In this document: in pieces, positions 53,771 to 63,700 of the stretch
Layout: each line of letters starts with the position of its first letter
Numbering within the stretch: the first letter of the stretch is position 1
Source: Dolichospermum sp. FACHB-1091
GTDB taxonomy: Bacteria; Cyanobacteriota; Cyanobacteriia; Cyanobacteriales; Nostocaceae
Assembly (NCBI RefSeq): GCF_014697585.1
Contig: NZ_JACJSB010000021.1
Location: 16,630-80,629, forward strand
Direction: 5' to 3'
Length of the DNA stretch: 64,000 nt
Made by a program: the position numbers and the translations under genes
Notes under the pieces: model-generated
The model's database searches: none
What the model was told of the DNA's origin: nothing
Seen by the model: only the letters and a program-made list of their open reading frames with translations

Positions 53771-54931
53771 TCAAGATTGTAGAGAAGGAACTGTTATGAG
53801 CAAATCTCTAACTTTCTGACCAGCTACTCTCCAGTTCAGGCGCGATTCGTATTCATTAAAAGCAGAGAGAGCCAATTCTTTGTATTGAGTATAGTTGGTA
53901 AAGATATTAAAAATGTATTCACAGTATTGAAAAGGATCGCTATCCCTATCAAATAGCTTGCCATTCAAATCATCTTTGATAATTGTCGGAATTCCACCAA
54001 CTCTTCTAGAGATACAAGGAACTCCTAGGGAATTTGCCTCAGCGAAAACAATAGGGGTACAGTCCGCTATTGAAGGTAGAATTAAGAAATGAGAATTAGC
54101 AATAAGTTGATATATTTTCTTTTTACCCTCAAGAGTAGATTTTGGAATAAAACCCAGAACTTTAACGAAATCAGGTAGGGGTTCGTCTTCAGTCGGTTGA
54201 CAGCCAACTATTGTTAATTCAGTTTTTAAACCTGAATTATTCAGTTTTTTAGCCACCTCTAGGGCAACATCACCGCCCTTACGAAACCAGTCAACTCCTA
54301 AAAATAAGAGTTTGCATTTATCAATTGGTCTAGATTCAATTGCAGCTTTAATGTCGTCAATATTGTGATCACTTTCAATATTAGCTCCAAAGGGTACAAC
54401 TTTCACCTTTTTAGGATCGGTATTGTAATAGTTAATAGCTGTTTGGGCTGCCCATTCAGAGGAGTAAATTGCTAACTGAGATTTCTTGAGACTAATACTC
54501 TGAATCAAATGGGCATTCTGAAGTGATTCTTGACAGAGATTACTATAGTCCGGGTAAAAATCTATGATATTGGCGAAGGTTGCATCTGCCCAAAAAACTA
54601 TCGGTTGATTACATTCCAGATAGGCAATTGAATCACTTCCTGCACTGAATACAACATCAGCTTTGATGTTGTTGAGATTTTTATAAATTTGCCTTGCATA
54701 GTTTTTTGAAATTAATGGCTCGATATATTTTATATAGTTTTCTCCAAAACATTTGTAGTAACGACTTTTCAATTTACTTACAAATTGTAGTGCTAATCTA
54801 TCCTCTAATGGTCCAATATAATCAAGAGGTATAGATTGCTTTTGAAGTGACTGAGCAATATAATAGCCTGTCCCAGACCAATGGTTACTTAAAGTTTTTG
54901 CATCAAAATTAGTAACGTAAGCCATTTTCAT
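53771..54931 (-). CDS. Glycosyltransferase family 4
   Basis: 386 residues, GT-B. The donor domain shows KLLFLGVDWFRKGGDVALEV and DCTPIVFAEANSLGVPCISR followed by RVGGIPTII. Resembles the cluster's other GT4 enzymes in the C-terminal half. Start ATG 54931 (MKMAYVTNFDAKTLSNHWSG); a second ATG two codons on is possible. Confidence 0.88.
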   Translation of the reverse strand: MKMAYVTNFDAKTLSNHWSGTGYYIAQSLQKQSIPLDYIGPLEDRLALQFVSKLKSRYYKCFGENYIKYIEPLISKNYARQIYKNLNNIKADVVFSAGSDSIAYLECNQPIVFWADATFANIIDFYPDYSNLCQESLQNAHLIQSISLKKSQLAIYSSEWAAQTAINYYNTDPKKVKVVPFGANIESDHNIDDIKAAIESRPIDKCKLLFLGVDWFRKGGDVALEVAKKLNNSGLKTELTIVGCQPTEDEPLPDFVKVLGFIPKSTLEGKKKIYQLIANSHFLILPSIADCTPIVFAEANSLGVPCISRRVGGIPTIIKDDLNGKLFDRDSDPFQYCEYIFNIFTNYTQYKELALSAFNEYESRLNWRVAGQKVRDLLITVPSLQS

Positions 54932-55064
54932 TGATTGTTCAATCCTTTTTGAATTAAGATTATAAAAAATCTAAAATTTAGAACCTTTTTGCTTTCTTCC
55001 ACTAGTCAGGAGTCAGTGAAGCACGGAGATAATTTTTAAATCGGATGAAAAATGACATAATTTA

Positions 55065-56855
55065 TTATCTGCCTACAATCACTTCCTGGTAACTGCCTGA
55101 TTTGAGAATTCGACCCTGTTCAAGTTGATAAATACAATCGCAATGCTCAATTGTGGAAAGACGGTGAGCAATAATAATGATTGTCTTACTACCAGCTAAA
55201 GCTTTTGTTGCTTCACTAATCAGATGTTCTGTTTTAGTATCTAAAGCGGCAGTTGCTTCATCAAAAACCAATATTTCTCTTTCGTGATAAAGTACCCGTG
55301 CAATCCCAACTCTTTGGCGTTGTCCTCCCGATAAAAGAACTCCCCGTTCACCAATAATAGTTTTCAGTCCGTCTGGAAGTTGGTCAACTACTTCGCTAAG
55401 TTGAGCCATTGCAATCGCTTTCTTTAATTTATTTTGGTCAATTAAATGATCAGGAACTCCATAAGCAATATTCCGCTCAAGGGTATCATCAATCAAAAAT
55501 ATAGATTGGGGAACATAGCCAAGCATATTCTGCCAGGAGCGTAAATCGCTATAAACTGAAACTCCGTCAACTTTGATATCTCCCAATTGAGGGATAAAAA
55601 GACCGAGAATAACATCAACCAAAGTTGTTTTACCAGCACCAGACTTACCAATTAGTCCAATAGACTCTCCCTTGCGAATAGATAGGGAAATATCTTCTAG
55701 TACATTTCTTGTAGTGTTTGGATATTGAAAAGTGAGCTTATCTAAAATAACTTTATCAGCAAACCGAAATGTTTGCAGCCCTTTTGGCAATAATTTGTTA
55801 GAAACTCTAGCAGAATCAAAGTTAGTTATCAGCTTTTCTTTTTCCAACTCTTTAAAATCAAAGAATAGCCGATCAAGAGAATAAATGTTACCTCTAATCA
55901 CATTAATTCCAGAAATTAAATTTCCAACTGCTGGTAGCAGACGAACTGAAGCGAGCGCAAAAATTCCTAAAACCCCAGTCAGATTTTGCGTTTTATCTTG
56001 ATTTAAGGTGATAAATAAAAATGTAAAGCCTATTAAGAAACTCATCATTAACGGTTCAAGTACAAAGCGGGGAAGATTACCATAGGCTGAAGCTAAAGTG
56101 CTACTTTCGGCATAAATTTTTGATTGCTCCTCCATCTGATTTTGAAAATAGGATTCGCAACCAATTACACGAGTTTCTTTCAATCCCCCTAATCCATGAT
56201 TTGTAATCCGAATCATCTCCCCATAAGCATGAAACCCCTCTTTACTCCAACGAGCTAAACGCTCTTTCATTGGATGCAACAATCCAAAAGAAATAAGTAG
56301 CAGCACCGCAATAAGAATTAAGGCGATCGCATTAGTTTTGATTAAAAGCAGCATTAATGCCAGGACGATTACAGTATTAGAGATAAATGTCAAAGATGTA
56401 GATACTACACCAATAGAAACTGCATCTGTTGTGTTAGTGATATTCTGAATAAGTGTTGCTGAATTAATCCGCACGTGGTAGCTATAAGGAGCTTCGATAT
56501 ATGATTTTAGAAGCTTGCAAGAGAGTTTTCTTTTTAAGTCAGAGCTAAATTTGAACACTGTTTTTTGAGCATTAAAAGCCAAGAATGCTTTTAGATAAAA
56601 AGCAATAATAACTACTAATCCTAGAAAAATCAAAAATTGCTGTTCTGAGTTAAAATGCAATTCTTTGTAAATTAAATCTAACCAATAAATATTTTTGATT
56701 GTATCTGGATTGATAGCGATCGCAATAAATGGAGCAATCATTCCGGTTCCAAAAACTTCTAAGCCAGAAACAAGGATGAATAGAAAAAGCATCGCTATGA
56801 GCGATTTGTGACTGCCTCTTGTAATATATAACAGCTTGGTAAGAAAATGAGTCAT
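55065..56855 (-). CDS. MsbA-like ABC exporter (membrane and ATPase domains fused)
   Basis: 596 residues. Six membrane helices in residues 1-320 are followed by an ATPase with Walker A GLIGKSGAGKTTLVD, signature LLSGGQRQRVGIARVL, Walker B ILVFDEATAALD and the switch His in IIIAHRLSTIEH. Works as a homodimer flippase. The position among glycosyltransferases suggests export of a lipid-linked oligosaccharide. ATG 56855 follows a 90-base gap. Confidence 0.9.
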   Translation of the reverse strand: MTHFLTKLLYITRGSHKSLIAMLFLFILVSGLEVFGTGMIAPFIAIAINPDTIKNIYWLDLIYKELHFNSEQQFLIFLGLVVIIAFYLKAFLAFNAQKTVFKFSSDLKRKLSCKLLKSYIEAPYSYHVRINSATLIQNITNTTDAVSIGVVSTSLTFISNTVIVLALMLLLIKTNAIALILIAVLLLISFGLLHPMKERLARWSKEGFHAYGEMIRITNHGLGGLKETRVIGCESYFQNQMEEQSKIYAESSTLASAYGNLPRFVLEPLMMSFLIGFTFLFITLNQDKTQNLTGVLGIFALASVRLLPAVGNLISGINVIRGNIYSLDRLFFDFKELEKEKLITNFDSARVSNKLLPKGLQTFRFADKVILDKLTFQYPNTTRNVLEDISLSIRKGESIGLIGKSGAGKTTLVDVILGLFIPQLGDIKVDGVSVYSDLRSWQNMLGYVPQSIFLIDDTLERNIAYGVPDHLIDQNKLKKAIAMAQLSEVVDQLPDGLKTIIGERGVLLSGGQRQRVGIARVLYHEREILVFDEATAALDTKTEHLISEATKALAGSKTIIIIAHRLSTIEHCDCIYQLEQGRILKSGSYQEVIVGR

Positions 56856-56943
56856 TAGTGATTAATCTCAGATGAATTAAATTTACAAAGATGTATTAAT
56901 AAACCTAATTTTTGGCTTAGCAAAACATAGACCAAGGCTATTA

Positions 56944-57984
56944 TTAAAGTTTATGTGTAAAATTAGATAATTGTGTCTTTAAGCGGTAATAGCTTGGACG
57001 TAATTCCATAAATGAGCGTCGTGCATTAAAAAAAATCTGCTGTTGCCAATGAGGTATTGAACACCACTTTTTATAGGTTGGTGTTGCAACCTTAATCAGA
57101 AAATCTTGCCACTTTTTGACCATATTATCTGGGTGTGTTTCCTTGGCACGAAGCCAGCCATTTTCAATCATTGCCTGGCGCAGTTCCTGATTATCCTGAA
57201 GCTGTTTGAGAGATGAAATAACTTCATTTAATGAAGTTGCCTCCAGGTAATCTAAATCGCTTTTTTGCTCAGATTGAAAAGCAGATTCATAACTTAGAAT
57301 TGCTGGTACACCTGCGTGCCATGCGTTATAAAGTTTTGAGGCAGGTTTTCCTCGCCAATCATTTTGGCGACCAAAACTTCTTATGGCTAGAATTACATCA
57401 ATATCACTGTAATCATGCCATTCATGATGATTCAACTTCTTCTGAAATTTCAACCCTAAATATTGAAGATGATCATACCAAGAGCGATCGCAAAATTCAG
57501 AGACTAAGTTGACTTCATTCCCTAAAAAAGTCACATTTTCAAAGGTATGGCCCCGTTGTGGATTCCGAGGAATAATAGAAGGCTGTGGCCAATGGGGGAT
57601 AAAGTGACTTTCCCACAGTGTCATAAACCCGCTAGGAATTGCTTGATAAGGATTTTGAACCACATGGAGTTGCGCGTAGGGATGCCTGTCTACATCTGCT
57701 CGCAAACAAACCAGCAGTAATTTTGAACCTGGCTGTATAGAATCATCAAGAAAATCACGGTGAGATAAAACAATACCCTCATCAGGCATAGTTTCTACTA
57801 GCTTGCAAAGAAAACCATAGTCATTGAGGTAAAGATAGGTTTGTAACGTCCAAAAGCAACCACCACTTTGCATGGGAGATATGGAAGGGTGAGAAGACAA
57901 CCACTGCCAGAAAGAACTGGCATTTTGGGGTAAGTTGCCAGCAAGTAATTTACTTTCAGGAATATAAAAATAAATTGGGGACAT
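56944..57984 (-). CDS. Glycosyltransferase-like protein, GT-B C-terminal half
   Basis: 346 residues. The C-terminal half carries ASKLYNAWHAGVPAILSYES, resembling the donor-site end of GT-B enzymes but without the usual acidic pair. The N-terminal half (RADVDRHPYAQLHVVQNPYQ, RNPQRGHTF) is not recognised. Placed in the cluster 11 bases after the GT8 gene. Likely transferase; the family is uncertain. Confidence 0.6.
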   Translation of the reverse strand: MSPIYFYIPESKLLAGNLPQNASSFWQWLSSHPSISPMQSGGCFWTLQTYLYLNDYGFLCKLVETMPDEGIVLSHRDFLDDSIQPGSKLLLVCLRADVDRHPYAQLHVVQNPYQAIPSGFMTLWESHFIPHWPQPSIIPRNPQRGHTFENVTFLGNEVNLVSEFCDRSWYDHLQYLGLKFQKKLNHHEWHDYSDIDVILAIRSFGRQNDWRGKPASKLYNAWHAGVPAILSYESAFQSEQKSDLDYLEATSLNEVISSLKQLQDNQELRQAMIENGWLRAKETHPDNMVKKWQDFLIKVATPTYKKWCSIPHWQQQIFFNARRSFMELRPSYYRLKTQLSNFTHKL

Positions 57985-57994
57985 GAATGTTTTC

Positions 57995-59023
57995 CTATTT
58001 GCTAATTATTGATTTATAAATCACTGTTTTTAGTTTTTGGAATTTGTAAGCAAGATTAAGCTGAAGTTCTTTCCAGAAAGTGAATCGCCAACCTTTCCAT
58101 TCTGTCTTATCTATATAGTGATAGAAATACTCCTTAAATATTGCATTACGAGAATTCCAAGGTTTTGCTGCTGATGCAAAATGTGTGATATAAGGCTTAT
58201 TAATTAAGCTATTGTAGACATTTTCTAAAAACGGACTTACTTCCCAGGAAGAGTATTCATAAATTCCAGGTGTAACGTTCCATTGAGGATCGAGTTGACC
58301 CCATTTTTCTATAAGTAGCCCATTCAAAATATCCTGATCTGCAAAGCGTATATATTCTTTATTTTGCTTAAGATATTCTGTGGCATTTTTTAGAAATTCT
58401 TCATCCCGCCATTTCTTGACATTAATAACAAGTACACCTGTATTAAAATATTTGGTATGTTTATCCTTTATACCTAATTGCTGATAGTTTAAAAGTCCAT
58501 TATGAGCCGATACTGAGTGTATCCATATATCAGGTGCAGCTAATAGATATTTATCTCCTAAATCAATTTCCCATAGTTGATTTATGTCTCCGTTGACGAC
58601 CAAATCACAGTCCAGATAAATTGCCTTTTCAAACTTCTGAGGCAAAAGTTCGGGAATTAGCAATCGATAATAAGCTTCAATAGTGAGGTGCTTTTTAGCT
58701 TGACCTTCAGTTATGGTATATCTTACAGATTCCTTGAAGCTTTCATCAAAGTAAGAACTGTGGTTAGATAGAAAATAAACCTCGCATCCTGTGTTGTTCA
58801 GCGTTTTTAATATTTTTTCTTTGTTTTTCTTTGTAATGCCTCCATCAATGATATAAAAACTGATCCTGCGATCTCTTTGAAGATTTTCAAGTACGGAGCG
58901 AGTCATTGTTGCTAGAGGCATGGCATATTTATCATCAGCAGCACAAACTAGGATAATAGGGTCGTTTACTTGAGGAGAATTCGAGTCGTTCTCGCTACTT
59001 AAGCTATTAGTATCTACAAACAT
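57995..59023 (-). CDS. Glycosyltransferase family 8
   Basis: 342 residues with full GT8 features: CAADDKYAMPLATMTRSVLE at the N-terminus, DxD in IYLDCDLVVNGDINQLWEID, FNTGVLVINVKKWR and the terminal HFASAAKPWN. Retaining transfer of galactose or glucose type sugars to lipid-linked glycan is usual. An N-terminal stretch of about 20 residues is Ser/Asn-rich. ATG 59023 is about 40 bases after the stop of the preceding GT gene. Confidence 0.9.
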   Translation of the reverse strand: MFVDTNSLSSENDSNSPQVNDPIILVCAADDKYAMPLATMTRSVLENLQRDRRISFYIIDGGITKKNKEKILKTLNNTGCEVYFLSNHSSYFDESFKESVRYTITEGQAKKHLTIEAYYRLLIPELLPQKFEKAIYLDCDLVVNGDINQLWEIDLGDKYLLAAPDIWIHSVSAHNGLLNYQQLGIKDKHTKYFNTGVLVINVKKWRDEEFLKNATEYLKQNKEYIRFADQDILNGLLIEKWGQLDPQWNVTPGIYEYSSWEVSPFLENVYNSLINKPYITHFASAAKPWNSRNAIFKEYFYHYIDKTEWKGWRFTFWKELQLNLAYKFQKLKTVIYKSIISK

Positions 59024-59062
59024 GGTAATACTATTAAATAAATTTATTGTATTGTTCAGAAA

Positions 59063-60709
59063 CTAAGATGATTGAGAAGAATGCAACCAAGAGTAATATC
59101 GTGATCTAAACCATTCAGGTAACAAGAGGTTGATTGGATTATTACGCAAGCCATGCTTTTTCAACAGATGAAGCCAATGGTTTAGTCTTTCACCAAAAGG
59201 CATCAGTGGCAAATGCCATTGAATCAGTTGATCAGCATTCATTTGGATATCATGTATACTTTTCATGTAGACATCTGGCTCACTTAAATACATCTCATCT
59301 GGCACATTTGTAGTTACAGGAACATTAGGTTTAGTAGAAACATAGGAATAAATCTGATTAAGGGAATTCTGCCAGCCATTTCCTATGTGGGTTTCTGCAA
59401 TTTTACGTTGTGTTGCTTCCCCTAAAAATATCCGAAATTCTGCATCTTTCACTAAGTGTGATAGAACTGCTGTGTACTCTTCAATATCTTGTACACGGAT
59501 CAGATTGCCAGTTATACCAGGCATATCAGCGCCGAGAACTCCACTTCCTTCAGAGGGGTAAGGATAGCGACTAACAAGGGGAACACCATAGCTTCCAGCC
59601 TCCAACAGCGATGTACTCGAGACAAATGGGAAGGAGTCTACATATATATCCGCAGCCTGGTAAAACACGCTCGTATGTTCAGTTTCTTTAAGAACTCTAA
59701 TTCTGCCTTGGGTTTGGCCAATTGCATCTGACGAATCTTCACTTTCACCCGGACCAATAACAATCAAGATGGCTTGCGGATACTGTTTTAGTAATGGCAG
59801 ATGTGCGTCAGCAAAGCTAATGCCATTGATAGTTTTGTATTTTATTGCCCTAGCGATAGAGAGAAGTAAAATGCTGTCTTCAGGAATATTTAATTGTCGC
59901 TTTGCTTCTGCACGAGAAAGTATTCTCTGAGTTGGTTCCAAAATGATAGGCAGCAACACATTTCGTTTTGGCTCTATATGCCTACGCTCCTGTGCTAAAC
60001 GCATACCTGACCCACGAAGACTAACAACAAGATCACTAATACTTGCTCCTAGCCAAAAAAGATGATCGGCATGATCTATAAAAATAACTGGCGGAAGGTG
60101 TTCTTTTTCTGAAAAGGCAATAATCGGAACAACGTCAGCACTATTAATATGTAACACAATCAGATCAAAATTAATGGCAATTTTTCGCAGCCAGTCTGCC
60201 CAAGAGATAATATTGCCAATTCTTGTATTTAGTAAGTATATCTGACCACCACTGTTGAATACAGAATCTCTCAGAAGTTGTGGTACTACCTTCGGTGCTT
60301 GCCGTGTTAATACAAGAGAGTGAGAACGTTCAGTATCTTGTTTAATCCACCGCCAAAGCATTCTGGAATGCCCACCAATAGATCCCATTGACGTGGCGAT
60401 ATGCAAAACGTTCTTTGGTGTCTCATAGAAAGAACTTCTTTTAATAGAATCAATACTACCTCGTATCGCTTTTCTTCCAATCGAAAGCAGAATATGTTCA
60501 AGCTCTTGGCTAATAAAAAGACCACAATGTTTTCCGCTGGCATAACTAGCTGCCATTTCACCGTAAACAGCCGCCATATTATACTTGCCGCAATCCATAG
60601 AGTCTTTTGCCTGGGTAACTAGACTGCGAAATACCTCAAAATTTTGAGGAATAACCCTACGACCTTCTTCTTGCCAAAGAGTAAATGTATCGTTAACGAT
60701 CTGCTTCAT
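59063..60709 (-). CDS. Large GT-B-type glycosyltransferase
   Basis: 548 residues. Residues 1-90 are helical and unassigned. The GT-B core runs from about 100 (TSMGSIGGHSRMLWRWI) to 430, with the donor-site pattern SFPFVSSTSLLEAGSYGVPL and SEGSGVLGADMPG. The C-terminal 100 residues have Trp/Leu-rich sequence (HLPLMPFGERLNHWLHLLKK). Starts ATG 60709. Confidence 0.78.
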   Translation of the reverse strand: MKQIVNDTFTLWQEEGRRVIPQNFEVFRSLVTQAKDSMDCGKYNMAAVYGEMAASYASGKHCGLFISQELEHILLSIGRKAIRGSIDSIKRSSFYETPKNVLHIATSMGSIGGHSRMLWRWIKQDTERSHSLVLTRQAPKVVPQLLRDSVFNSGGQIYLLNTRIGNIISWADWLRKIAINFDLIVLHINSADVVPIIAFSEKEHLPPVIFIDHADHLFWLGASISDLVVSLRGSGMRLAQERRHIEPKRNVLLPIILEPTQRILSRAEAKRQLNIPEDSILLLSIARAIKYKTINGISFADAHLPLLKQYPQAILIVIGPGESEDSSDAIGQTQGRIRVLKETEHTSVFYQAADIYVDSFPFVSSTSLLEAGSYGVPLVSRYPYPSEGSGVLGADMPGITGNLIRVQDIEEYTAVLSHLVKDAEFRIFLGEATQRKIAETHIGNGWQNSLNQIYSYVSTKPNVPVTTNVPDEMYLSEPDVYMKSIHDIQMNADQLIQWHLPLMPFGERLNHWLHLLKKHGLRNNPINLLLPEWFRSRYYSWLHSSQSS

Positions 60710-60742
60710 ATAATTCCTTGTTAATTATTGATTTTTGATAAA

Positions 60743-63700
60743 TCAAACCACAACAATTCCACTCGAAGGAGTTCGAGGTTTAACCCCCATATCAAGAAAA
60801 ACATTGACCGCAATTTGTTGTGCGCGGGAATCAACCCGAGGATTCGTGACACCTGCGCTATCTAAGCCCCACACCCACTGAATCGAGCCGGTAGAGAAGA
60901 CTTTTGCCCCACTGGCTGCTGTGTAACGCACCGCATTTGCGATCGTTGTATTAGTTCCTGGAGGAAGAGGTGGAAGTGCACCTTGGGGTTGAACTGGTGA
61001 TTGTGATAACACAACTAGTCCCGCTGGGGTAAAGCCGTTGTTCAATACGGCATCCCACTCGTAACCTACCAAACCTGTAAGTTTATCCCCATTCTGAAGT
61101 CCGGTGTTGGCATAGTAAGGATCAGAGGCATTACTCACCACATAGTCAAAACCTTGGTAAATACCTGCGGAACCAAGATCCCCAGTGTATGCAACCCCCA
61201 GTAAAGCATTCTCAGGGCGATTGACTTCAGGGCTACGGAACAGCGTGGTTGCAGCAGCAGGGTTAGTTTGGGCAATGGGGTCGAGTGCAGCACCTGTACC
61301 AATCCCCGACGTATCCTTATAGACAGTCATTACCCGGTTAGCTTGTCCGCTAGTGGAAGGCTCAAACCGGACTTGCCAATAGGCAGTATTAGCTGAGAAA
61401 AATGCCAAGTTAGTGCCATTATCTCGCGCTTGTTCAACATAATTACGCTGTTCCATTGACCAATACTCATCGTGACCCACAGAGAGGAATGTCTTCTGAG
61501 AATACAATTGCAAGGGATTGATACTCACATCCAGGTTAGTGTAGTAGGAGACATCATAGCCCTGAGATTCCAGCCAGCGTGTCATGTTGTACTCCCAGGT
61601 CAACGTATTGTTGAACTGTTCTGAGGCAGAAGAGGTATTGTACTGGAATGGTCGGTCAAAGGAGACCTGATAGGCGCGTTGTCCACCGGAACTATTGAAG
61701 CCATAAAGGCTGTAACCACCATAGTTGTTATAGGCTGCCGCTGTGGCAATGGCATCCTGGAAACCAATATCAGCCGGACGATTATCATCCCGCAACACAA
61801 ACTGGATGTAATTCTGCCTACCCGTTCTACTATCAGTCAACTTAGCAAAGTAAAGCCCACTGGTCCAGTCATTACCAGTTTGCAAAGTATAGGAGGTATT
61901 CCATTTGTACTCAACTAATCTAGTATTTGAATCAATCGTTGGACCGGCTTGCACGACACCATTAAGCCCGGTAATACTAGTAATGAGCCGACCTCCTGTA
62001 CCACCATAGTAGCCCAACCGATAGACATCAATCCGGTACTGTCCAGCTTGGGCAAGGGAGACTTTAAAATTAATGGCTTGTCCTTTATTGATGCTTGTTG
62101 CGTCACCATAACCAACAATCTCAGTGGTTGCTTGACTAGTGCTAGGAATTTGCCAAGCGGTTGTTCCTGTCTTTTGGTTTTCTACAACGATCGCATTTTG
62201 AGCAGCAACAGTTACCCCTGCACTGGCAACATTTTCACTACTGCCCAGGTTATCAATGTAACTTGCCAACACCCGGACTTGCTGTCCTAAAAGAGCCGTT
62301 GTTAGCGTCAGAGACTTTGCTATTGATCCAGCAATATTTGTCCAGCTACTGTTGAAAAACTGCTGCCACTGATAGTTAATCGCTACTCCCGTCAACCCAT
62401 CGTTATCAAAAACCGTTTCGTCTAGAGTATAACCAATTGTTGCACTACCCTTCAGGATCACCGTACCGGGGTCATTAACGTTAACCACAGCAGAGGTAGC
62501 TGTGCTGAGGGGATTCTCACTGCTGCCGAGAGCATCGGTGTAGGTAGCCCTAACTCGTACTTGCTGATTCACCTGTGCTTGAGCCAGAGTCAGTCTTTGG
62601 CTAGTAGCTCCGGTAATATTTGTCCAGGTAGTACCGTTGCTGCTCTGTTGCCACTGATAATTAATGGTTACACCCGTTAATCCATCGGCATCGGCAACAT
62701 TTGCTGTCAGGGTTTGGTTTTGCGTTGCCGTGCCACTGATGCTGACTGTACCAGGTTTGTTATTGGGATTTGGGGCAGTGGGAGCAAAGACAATATCGCG
62801 GAAGTAATTTCCGTTCTGATAAACCTGAGTAGGGAATGCGTTTATAGTTTCATTATATACTCCAGCCCCGACGGGTGCCGTGAGGTCGCCATTGGTAATT
62901 GCAGTAGGAAATCCATTTGGCGTATGGGCATAATAGCCGTTGGTGTTAACTGAAACTACATAGGTCGTATTGGCTGGAATCGTCACAGGCGTTGACAAAG
63001 CCTGTTGTTGCCAACCGGAAGCCGTTTCATTCGTAAAGGTCACGCTGGCCAGCAGAGTGCCGGTACTTGACCAAATGCGACCTACATGAGTGCCGGTTTC
63101 ACTGGGAGATTTGTAGTAACGAATGGCTTGAATCCGTCCGGCTTTGGTACTAGTAAATTTCATTCCCAATTCATAGTCCACCCCCTGTCCATCTGTAAAG
63201 TTGGGTTGGGTTGGCGTTGTCGTCGAGGTAAAAATGCTCTCTAGGAGAGCCGAAATCGGGCTACTCGCCAAACTCAAGATATTTTCGCTGCCACCGAGGG
63301 CATCTGTATAGGTTGTATTTACTCTAACCAGTTGACCTACCAGGCTACTGTCTAATGTCAATGTTTGATTGGTAGCTCCGGTAATATTTGTCCAGGTAGT
63401 ACCGTTGCTGCTCTGTTGCCACTGATAGTTAATAGTTACACCCGTTAATCCATCGGCATCGGCAACATTTGCTGTTAGAGTGTTACCCTGTGATGTTAAA
63501 CCGCTAACAGAAACGATACCTACGTCATTGATGTTAGCAACGGTAGTAGTAGCTGTACTGATGGGATTTTCACTGCTGCCGAGAGCATCGGTGTAAGTAG
63601 CTCTGACTCGTACTTGCTGATTCACCTGTGCTTGAGCCAGAGTCAGTCTTTGGCTAGTAGCTCCGGTAATATTTGTCCAGGTAGTACCGTTGCTGCTCTG